Assembly (NCBI RefSeq): GCF_003574035.1
Contig: NZ_QWKY01000001.1
Span: 92,246 to 156,245, forward strand
Direction of reading: 5' to 3'
DNA length: 64,000 nt
Origin: Meiothermus hypogaeus
GTDB taxonomy: Bacteria; Deinococcota; Deinococci; Deinococcales; Thermaceae
The notes beneath the pieces were generated by a model, which searched no databases, was not told where the DNA came from, and was given only the letters and a program-made list of their open reading frames with translations. Made by a program: the position numbers and the translations under genes. Each line of letters begins with the position of its first letter. Position 1 is the first letter of the stretch. This document shows positions 57,762 through 64,000 of the stretch, piece after piece.

Positions 57762-60020
57762 ATGTCGAACCGCTATATTGGCCAACCCATGAAGCGCCTC
57801 GAGGACGGCAAGCTAATCCAAGGTCAGGGACAATACCTTGCCGACTTAACCACCGAAAATCTGCTCCACGTGGTGCTGGTGCGAAGCCCATACGCCCATG
57901 CCCGCTTGGGCCAGATAGACACCTCCGAGGCCCTGCAAATACCGGGTGTAGTTGCCATTTACACTTCAAACGACCTTCCACACATATTTGCCCCGGCCTC
58001 GGGAGCACGTGACAGCAAGGTAGCCCCACACCCAGTTTTGGCAAGGGATACGGTTCGCTATGTGGGTGAACCTGTAGCGGCGGTGCTGGCCACTTCCGAG
58101 GCTGTTGCCCAGGATGCTGTCCAACAAATTTTTGTGGACTACGAGCCTCTTCCGGCTTATCCCGAGCCCCTGCAGGCCGAGCAAGCGCCCGCCATTCACC
58201 CCCACCTGCAGAGCAATGTGGCCCTTGCCCGCAAGACCTCAGCCGGCCAGGTCTCAGAGGCTTTTGCGCAGGCCCATCAGGTAGTGCGTGGGCGGCTGGT
58301 GCAGCAGCGGGTGGCACCCAGCTCAATGGAACCTAGGGGCATTCTGGCCAGTTGGGACGGCATCCGCGAGGTCCTTACGGTCTGGTCGAGCACCCAGATG
58401 CCCCACGACCTGCGCAGTGCGGTTGCGGAAAAGCTGGGGCTGGCCGAGAACCAGGTGCGGATAATTACCCCCGATGTAGGTGGAGCCTTTGGGGCCAAGA
58501 TTAACGTTTATCCCGAGGAAATTCTGGTGGCATACCTGGCCAAACACCTGGGCAAAAGTGTGCGCTGGGTGGAAGGGCGCGGCGAAAGCTTCAGTGCCAC
58601 CATCCACGGGCGGGCCCAGGTGGCCGAGCTCGAGATGGCCTTCGATGCCGAAGGAAAAATACTGGGTCTGCGGGGGCGGGTGGTGGCCGACCTGGGTGCT
58701 TATGCCCTCGAGACCACCCTGGGCAATGCCCCCGGCACCATCCTGATGCTGCAAGGCCCCTACGAAATCCCGGCAGTGGAGCTGGAGGTGCTGGGCGTTT
58801 ACACCAACGCCACCGCTACTGGGGCCTACCGAGGTGCAGGACGGCCCGAGGCTACTTATTACCTGGAGCGCCTGATGGATATGGGCGCACGGGAGCTGGG
58901 CCTCGACCCGGCAGAAATTCGCCGCAGAAACTTCATCCAGGGCCCCTTCCCCTACAAAACCCGCACCGGCGCCAGGTACGACTCGGGGGCCTACGCCGAG
59001 GTTTTGCAGAAGCTGCTCGAGGTGAGCCGCTATTCAGAACTCCGGGCCGAGCAAGCCCAGGCCAGAAGCCAGGGGCGGCTTTTGGGCCTTGGGCTGTGCA
59101 GCTATGTGGAGATTACTGGCTATGGCTGGGATACCGGCGGGGTACGCATCAACTCCGACGGCAGCGCCGTTATTTTTACCGGCACCTCCCCCCACGGCCA
59201 GGGCACCCAGAACGCCTTTGTGCAGATTGTGGCCGAGCGGCTGGGCCTCGCACCAGAGCGCATTAGCGTGGTGCAGGGCGATACCCTGGCTATTCCCTAC
59301 GGCATGGGTACGGCGGGCAGCCGCACGCTCTCGGTTGGGGGTTCGGCGGTGCTCAAAGCCGCCGACGAGGTTCGGGCCAAGGTGCAAAGAATCGCCGCGC
59401 ATCTGCTGGAGGCCGCCCCCGAGGATATAGACCTGCTCGAGCAAGGCTGGGGGGTGCGCGGCACCGATAAATCGGTAAGCTTAGAGCAGATCATCGCAGC
59501 TGCCCTCAACCCCCGCAAGCTGCCCCCCGATATGGAGCCAGGGCTGGAGGGACACGCCAGCTTTGCCCTGAAGGAGGCCAACTATCCCTTTGGAGCCCAC
59601 CTGGCCGTGGTCGAGGTAGACCCCGAGACCGGCCAGATAAGCATTCTTCGCTACATTGCGGTAGACGACTGCGGGGTGGTGATCAACCCCATGCTCTTCG
59701 AAGGGCAGCAGCACGGGGGCATTGCTCAGGGCATCGGGCAGGCCCTCTACGAAAGCATCGTCTACGACAGCGAAGGGCAAAACCGCACGGCCAACTACCT
59801 GGAGTACGCCCTACCCAAAGCCGATCAGATTCCCTGGATGGAACCCCACCGCCAGCAAACTCCCTCGCCCACCAATCCCCTGGGTGTAAAAGGGGTGGGC
59901 GAGGCCGGGGCCATTGCCGCCACGCCGGCGGTGGTCAATGCAGTGCTGGATGCGCTAGGCATGGCTCACCTGGATATGCCCCTCACGCCGGAGAAGGTCT
60001 GGAAGCAAATATCACTCTAG
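57762..60020 (+). CDS. Xanthine dehydrogenase/CO dehydrogenase-family molybdenum subunit (form II)
   Basis: The 752-aa product is the large, molybdopterin-binding subunit of the molybdenum hydroxylase family. The cofactor-binding regions are visible (GGAFGAKINVYPEE, TGAYRGAGRPEATYYLERLMD, GTSPHGQGTQNAF, GMGTAGSRT). The catalytic Glu lies in GVKGVGEAGAIAA. The active-site loop reads AYRGAGR rather than the AYxCSFR of true CO dehydrogenase, so the substrate is an unidentified aldehyde or heterocycle. The FAD and iron-sulfur subunits normally encoded beside it are absent here. TAACAT lies 6 nt before the ATG, suggesting a leaderless mRNA. Confidence 0.92.
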   Translation: MSNRYIGQPMKRLEDGKLIQGQGQYLADLTTENLLHVVLVRSPYAHARLGQIDTSEALQIPGVVAIYTSNDLPHIFAPASGARDSKVAPHPVLARDTVRYVGEPVAAVLATSEAVAQDAVQQIFVDYEPLPAYPEPLQAEQAPAIHPHLQSNVALARKTSAGQVSEAFAQAHQVVRGRLVQQRVAPSSMEPRGILASWDGIREVLTVWSSTQMPHDLRSAVAEKLGLAENQVRIITPDVGGAFGAKINVYPEEILVAYLAKHLGKSVRWVEGRGESFSATIHGRAQVAELEMAFDAEGKILGLRGRVVADLGAYALETTLGNAPGTILMLQGPYEIPAVELEVLGVYTNATATGAYRGAGRPEATYYLERLMDMGARELGLDPAEIRRRNFIQGPFPYKTRTGARYDSGAYAEVLQKLLEVSRYSELRAEQAQARSQGRLLGLGLCSYVEITGYGWDTGGVRINSDGSAVIFTGTSPHGQGTQNAFVQIVAERLGLAPERISVVQGDTLAIPYGMGTAGSRTLSVGGSAVLKAADEVRAKVQRIAAHLLEAAPEDIDLLEQGWGVRGTDKSVSLEQIIAAALNPRKLPPDMEPGLEGHASFALKEANYPFGAHLAVVEVDPETGQISILRYIAVDDCGVVINPMLFEGQQHGGIAQGIGQALYESIVYDSEGQNRTANYLEYALPKADQIPWMEPHRQQTPSPTNPLGVKGVGEAGAIAATPAVVNAVLDALGMAHLDMPLTPEKVWKQISL

Positions 60021-60025
60021 CAAGC

Positions 60026-63019
60026 TCAATTGCTCACTTCTGAAAACCCTGCAAGAATTTCCTGGTAGGCGTGCTCGAGGGAGGTGCTACGGCCGTTCTG
60101 GTAGGCCCGCTCAAAGGCAGAATGGCCCATGATCAGAACCACTTCTTTTACCGTTTGCTCGCGCAGGCTCCGTTGCTCTGACGAAACAGCCAGCCCAATA
60201 GAGGCCTCGAGCTCATCCCGTACCCCAAGGGCCCAGGCTGCTTGCTCGGGCCTCCCCCGCTTATGAGCAATCCTGGCCAGGGTTTCAAAGCACTCATTTA
60301 GGCCATGTCGTACTCCGGCACGACGGTAATGAGTTAAGCTTTGCAGAAGCATTTCCCAGGCCCTGGTATATTCTTGCTGCTCACACCAAAGATTAGCCAG
60401 ATTATGGGTAGAAATACCCAGACCCCAGAAATCTCCTAATTCCTGATTGAGCTCGAGGCTTTGCTGGTAGAGCTGGCGGGCTTCTTGCCAGTAGCCCTGT
60501 TCTTGGGCCAGGTTACCCAGATAGTTATGGAGTGCGGCTACTGATCGCTTTTCACCCAACCCGCTGAAAATGGCCAAGCTAAGCCGAAAGTGGGCTTTAG
60601 CAGCTTCATTTTGAGACTGCCCACGAAGCGCCACCCCCACGTTCATTAAACCCAAGGCCTCCAGATTCCTGTCGCCAACTTCTTGAGCAATGGCCAGACT
60701 CTGGCGTGCGTAGTATTCAACCCTGGGGTAGTCTGCCTGGTCACGAGCGCTCACAGCCAAATTGTTCAGCGCGATGGCCTCTCCCCGCCGATCACCGAGG
60801 TCTCTTCGAGCGGCCAGGGATTGCCCCAGGTAGTCAAATGACAGGGCATACTGACCACAGGTACGCGCCATGATACCGGCAGCGTTGTAGGCCTCGGCCA
60901 GAATAGCCGGAGACACTCGAGACGTTTTAGGCAACACCTCTTTGAACCAGGAAAGTATCTCCTGGGCATGACCCTTTACCTGCCAGAAACGCCACAAACG
61001 CGCTGCGAGCTGTAAGCCCAGCTCGATCTCAGCACGCTGGCTCCACCATAAAACAGCCTGGAGGTTTTCGTACTCTGCGGAAAGGTAGCTATACCACTGG
61101 GCCTGGTCTGCACCCGTCAGCTTGGGGGCAATGCGGGTTGCCTCGGCCAGATACCATTCCAGTAGCCGTTTTCGGGTTGCCTCGGTCAGGCCCTGGGTCT
61201 CGAGCTGGGCCAGGCCAAACTGGCGTATCGGCTCGAGCATACGAAAGCGCAACTGAGAACCCTCCTCGAGCGGCAGCACCATCGAGGTACGCACCAACCG
61301 GGCGTGGCACTCAGCCAGTTCTCCCATCTCAAAATTTTGATCAGCGCACAGCATTTCGGCGGCCTCGAGCGACCAACTCCCCACGCACACTGCAAGCCGC
61401 ACAAATAAATTTTTTTCGGGCTCCTGGAGCAAGTTGTAACTCCATTGCAAAGCCGCTTCCAGGGTCTGGTGGTGGCGCTCTCCACCCCGCTGGCCCCGCG
61501 TGAGCAGACGCAGACTGTTGTCCAGGCGGGCAACAATCTGTTCCAGGGATAGCACCCCCACCCAGGTTGCCGCCAATTCCAGAGCCAGCGGTAAGCCCTC
61601 CAGACGACGGCAGATTTGTGCTATGTGAACCGCATTCTGTATGTTTAGTCGGTAGTTAGATCGGTACTGTCGAATACGCTCGACTAAAAACTGCACCGCC
61701 TCAAAGCGATTGAGATTCTCGGGGCTGAGATCAGCTTTGGGATCAGGAACTTCCAGAGGAGCCACTACCCAGGCGATCTCCCCCACGATCCCCAGTGGTT
61801 CACGGCTGGTAGCTAGCAAATGCAACTCTGGCAACGACTTTAGCAGCTGAATGGCAGCCTCGGCACAGCCGTCAATCAGATGTTCGCAGTTGTCCAGTAT
61901 CAGCAAGGTTTTATGACCCCGCAGCCTCTCAATAATACCCTTTAGGGGTGTTTGAGAGGTGGCGTGCACGCCCAGTGTCTGGGCGATGGCTGGCAGTATC
62001 ATCTGGTCCTCGCTCATGGCTGCGAGTTCCACCCACCAGACCCCGCCCGTATACCGGCCCTGGACTCTGGTAGCCAGTTCCTGGGCTAGGCGGGTTTTCC
62101 CCGAACCGGCTGCTCCTGTTAGCGTCAAGCAGCGGGTGGTGGATAGCAACTGAAGGGTTTCTTCCAGTGCCGCTTCGCGGCCAATTAAGGGGGATAACGG
62201 TACCGGCACCCATCCTTGAGCTCGCGCAGGCCCGGCAGGTAATGACAGCTCGGGCGGGCTTGGCAATTGCTGCAAAACCTGTTCATACACGGCCCGGGTA
62301 CGCTCATCGGGCTCTTCACCCAATTCGCGCACTAAGGCTTCGCGCAGGGCCTGAAACTGCCTGATAGCCTCCATCTGTTGCCCCGTGCGTGCGTAGATCT
62401 GTATCAAGGCCAGATGAGCGGCCTCGGTGGTGGGTTCTTTGGCAATGGCCTGCTCCAGGAAGCGGCAGGCCTGGGCCAGATCGCCCCGCTGTTCCAGTAG
62501 TTGGGCCAGCTCGAGCAGGGTCGACAGATACAGCGAGCGAGCCTCGTCACGCTGTGGCTCCGTCCAATCCTCGTAAATGTCTTGCGGCAGCAGATCGCCC
62601 TGGTAAAGCCTTATTGCCGCCTCGTAAAGGGCCAGATCGCCCTGTCTGCGGGCCTGGGCCTGTAACCTCAGAAACTCCTGATAATCCACCTCTACAGGGC
62701 CCGCATACAGCACCAGAACCTCGTGCTCGAGGGTTAGGAAGCGCGACCTGACTCCCTTGGAAAGCCCGGGCTCGAGCATCCGGCGGGCATGATAGAGATT
62801 CTGATGCAGGTTGTTCATGCCCGACTTCTCATCAAGTTCGGGCCAGAGTGCGTCCAGCACCTGGTCTTGGTGAAGACGTAACCCAGGCTGGAGGGCCAGC
62901 AACTTGATGACATCACTGGCTTTCTTCCTACGCAGGGCCTGGATAGACACAGTCTGGTCGTCCAGGCTCAAACGAAAGGAGCCCAGCAGCCCAATGCGCA
63001 ACTGCGGCTGAGAAGACAT
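60026..63019 (-). CDS. BTAD/NB-ARC/TPR transcriptional regulator (SARP-like)
   Basis: The 997-aa product has an N-terminal DNA-binding and BTAD region (~1-255; LGSFRLSLDDQTVSIQALRR, NNLHQNLYHARRML, LYQGDLLPQDIYEDWT). An NB-ARC-type ATPase follows (~275-560; GAAGSGKTRLAQELATRV, TLLILDNCEHLIDGCAEA, LLATSREPLGI), then helical repeats of the TPR type to the C-terminus (~680-960; many A-x-x-Y/L-x-x-A motifs). Such STAND proteins act as ATP-dependent switches that bind a signal through the repeats. The target genes cannot be read; the adjacent molybdenum hydroxylase gene, convergent and 5 nt away, is one candidate. The 62-aa gene lies upstream in the opposite direction. Confidence 0.9.
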   Translation of the reverse strand: MSSQPQLRIGLLGSFRLSLDDQTVSIQALRRKKASDVIKLLALQPGLRLHQDQVLDALWPELDEKSGMNNLHQNLYHARRMLEPGLSKGVRSRFLTLEHEVLVLYAGPVEVDYQEFLRLQAQARRQGDLALYEAAIRLYQGDLLPQDIYEDWTEPQRDEARSLYLSTLLELAQLLEQRGDLAQACRFLEQAIAKEPTTEAAHLALIQIYARTGQQMEAIRQFQALREALVRELGEEPDERTRAVYEQVLQQLPSPPELSLPAGPARAQGWVPVPLSPLIGREAALEETLQLLSTTRCLTLTGAAGSGKTRLAQELATRVQGRYTGGVWWVELAAMSEDQMILPAIAQTLGVHATSQTPLKGIIERLRGHKTLLILDNCEHLIDGCAEAAIQLLKSLPELHLLATSREPLGIVGEIAWVVAPLEVPDPKADLSPENLNRFEAVQFLVERIRQYRSNYRLNIQNAVHIAQICRRLEGLPLALELAATWVGVLSLEQIVARLDNSLRLLTRGQRGGERHHQTLEAALQWSYNLLQEPEKNLFVRLAVCVGSWSLEAAEMLCADQNFEMGELAECHARLVRTSMVLPLEEGSQLRFRMLEPIRQFGLAQLETQGLTEATRKRLLEWYLAEATRIAPKLTGADQAQWYSYLSAEYENLQAVLWWSQRAEIELGLQLAARLWRFWQVKGHAQEILSWFKEVLPKTSRVSPAILAEAYNAAGIMARTCGQYALSFDYLGQSLAARRDLGDRRGEAIALNNLAVSARDQADYPRVEYYARQSLAIAQEVGDRNLEALGLMNVGVALRGQSQNEAAKAHFRLSLAIFSGLGEKRSVAALHNYLGNLAQEQGYWQEARQLYQQSLELNQELGDFWGLGISTHNLANLWCEQQEYTRAWEMLLQSLTHYRRAGVRHGLNECFETLARIAHKRGRPEQAAWALGVRDELEASIGLAVSSEQRSLREQTVKEVVLIMGHSAFERAYQNGRSTSLEHAYQEILAGFSEVSN

Positions 63020-63113
63020 CTAAGTTCATTTTAGCAAGGTAGTAAGTGCAAGTAAGTGACCGATAAGTGTCCCAGGAGATGATGTGCAACATGAGCCTGC
63101 TGAGGAGCGCTTT

Positions 63114-63302
63114 ATGGACAAAACCAAACACCTGCCCAAGCAGCAAACCACTTTCTTGGTTCGCTGTTGGCTGCTCCCAGGTGGCAGTCGGCGCTACCAG
63201 GTGCGTCATGTGCAAAGCGGTCAGGAGGCCCAGACCGATAGCCTCGAGGCCGCCTTGGACTGGATGGAGCAGTTTCGCCTGGAACCGTCCAAGCCCGAGT
63301 AA
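63114..63302 (+). CDS. Conserved-looking small protein of 62 aa
   Basis: The ATG at 63114 has GAGGAG 7 nt upstream, a better start than the ATG at 63084. The peptide is soluble, with a short domain pattern TTFLVRCWLLPGGSRRYQVR ... HVQSGQ ... SLEAALDWMEQF. This resembles a small family found in Chloroflexi and similar bacteria, often written as FLVRIW...HVQSGE...F-x-S-L-x-x-L. I cannot attach a function. It is divergent from the BTAD regulator and may be linked to it. Confidence 0.6.
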   Translation: MDKTKHLPKQQTTFLVRCWLLPGGSRRYQVRHVQSGQEAQTDSLEAALDWMEQFRLEPSKPE

Positions 63303-63358
63303 AACCCTCCAGCAACCACCTCAACGTCACTTCAGGCCCGGCCCCGAGGAATATTGGT

Positions 63359-63880
63359 ATGAAAAAAATCTTGTTGCCCCTAGTCTTGATCGTCTTCGGT
63401 CTCCTTGCTCAAAGCCTTGCCCAGCGCCCCTATCTGGGCGGAACTTTCGCTTTTGCGCTCAACGACAGCACCGCTACCTTCGGGGTTCAGTTCGGGGCCA
63501 ACTTCACCCCAGCCTTTGGAGCCAGGGGCAGCCTGACTTTCAGCTCAGGGGGAGGATTAACCGGATTCGGCTTTGGGGTGGATGGTCTATATCTGATCAC
63601 TACGCCCAACTCTCCCATCAACCCCTACATCGGGGCGGGGGTCGGGCTGGGTTTCCTCAGCGGCTTTGTACAGGGGGCCTCGGTCTCGGGGCTGGTGTTT
63701 GGGGCCGATGGAATCCTTGGGGTCGAATACCTGCTCAACCGCCAGTTCGCGCTGTTCGCCGAGGCCCGTCCCGGTTTCGTGACCGGCACCGTCAGTGGGA
63801 CATCAGGTGGATCAGCAGTTTCGCTCCCGATCAGCGGCACCACGGTAGAACTGCGGGTCGGGGCAAACATTTATTTCTAA
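63359..63880 (+). CDS. Small outer-membrane beta-barrel-like protein
   Basis: The 173-aa product has a signal peptide (PLVLIVFGLLAQSLAQ). About eight predicted amphipathic strands follow (YLGGTFAFALN, FGVQFGANFTPAFGARGSL, YIGAGVGLGFLSGFVQG, FALFAEARPGFVTG), ending VELRVGANIYF with a terminal Phe, the classic signal for outer-membrane barrel insertion. The size matches OmpA-transmembrane or OmpW-like barrels. GAGGA lies upstream of the ATG. It precedes a lipoprotein gene on the same strand. Confidence 0.75.
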   Translation: MKKILLPLVLIVFGLLAQSLAQRPYLGGTFAFALNDSTATFGVQFGANFTPAFGARGSLTFSSGGGLTGFGFGVDGLYLITTPNSPINPYIGAGVGLGFLSGFVQGASVSGLVFGADGILGVEYLLNRQFALFAEARPGFVTGTVSGTSGGSAVSLPISGTTVELRVGANIYF

Positions 63881-63916
63881 GGCAAGAATGCAGTTTCAAA
63901 CGATCAAGGAGGAGAT

Positions 63917-64000
63917 ATGAAGGCTTTCATCAGAACCGTCGGTCTTGTTCTCAGTCTAGCAGTCCTGAGCGCTTGTGGCGGTAGCAGCACCCCCCCACCC
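63917..64000 (+). CDS. Lipoprotein, N-terminal part (runs off the window)
   Basis: The ATG at 63917 has GGAGGAG 2 nt upstream. The 28 visible codons encode a signal peptide with a lipobox (LSLAVLSACGG) followed by a Ser/Thr/Pro-rich start of the mature protein. It is 36 nt after the barrel gene and probably in the same operon. The function cannot be read. Confidence 0.75.
   Translation, partial: MKAFIRTVGLVLSLAVLSACGGSSTPPP

Overview
The window looks like chromosomal DNA of a thermophilic Deinococcota bacterium, most probably Meiothermus. The reasons are the high GC content, Thermus-like SecA and LigA, a tmRNA tag beginning with Gly, many apparently leaderless genes (a TANNNT -10 box 5-9 nt before the start codon), and a diderm envelope gene set without LPS synthesis genes. 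The palindrome CTCGAG is strikingly over-represented. The genus is inferred from protein character, not from an rRNA gene.

Layout. 1-2.7 kb (minus): start of an aldehyde dehydrogenase, coaD, rsmD, two related small secreted proteins and tRNA-Pro(CGG). 3.1-5.7 kb: a large lipoprotein resembling the G8/CEMIP family. 5.7-10.8 kb: ligA, then a BMP-type binding protein and a double-NBD ABC ATPase with no permease genes beside them. 10.8-11.2 kb: a structured non-coding segment. 11.2-26.9 kb (minus): a surface locus holding a 3059-aa secreted fibril protein (SdrD-B-like modules, 11 CshA-type repeats, DUF11) that is translationally coupled to a 1777-aa DUF11/beta-barrel protein. The fibril gene is preceded by a coupled 39-codon leader ORF, a terminator-like hairpin, a promoter and a dyad operator. 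27-31 kb: a solute-binding/VWA fusion and a 9-repeat SBBP protein. 31-33.5 kb: an LptC/LptA-like operon. 33.7-40.5 kb: FemAB-type transferase, pheA, a small barrel protein, two tandem Skp/OmpH paralogues and ftsK. 40.7-45 kb: a subtilase lipoprotein and a VWA membrane protein. 45.2-48.6 kb: tmRNA, a hotdog thioesterase, then aroF with an aromatic leader-peptide attenuator, then tyrA. 48.6-64 kb: two metallophosphoesterases, secA, a DUF3108-like protein, tsaD, moxR, an acetamidase/formamidase, an orphan molybdenum hydroxylase large subunit, a BTAD/NB-ARC/TPR regulator, a 62-aa protein, another small barrel and a truncated lipoprotein.

How the genes work together. Envelope biogenesis dominates: SecA and Skp for export and barrel folding, Lpt-like proteins for lipid traffic, and adhesin/barrel genes for the surface. 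A second theme is aromatic amino-acid synthesis: DAHP synthase (aroF), prephenate dehydrogenase (tyrA) and prephenate dehydratase (pheA). The aroF leader encodes F-F-G-Y-F-Y-W just upstream of a strong intrinsic terminator, which suggests one attenuator sensing all three aromatic amino acids.

Five copies of a modular two-hairpin repeat (126-274 bp) sit between genes. Both hairpins are kept by compensatory base changes, and two copies carry one or two tandem 38-bp inserts. The coupled giant surface operon, the aromatic attenuator and this repeat family are the strongest candidates for undescribed biology.
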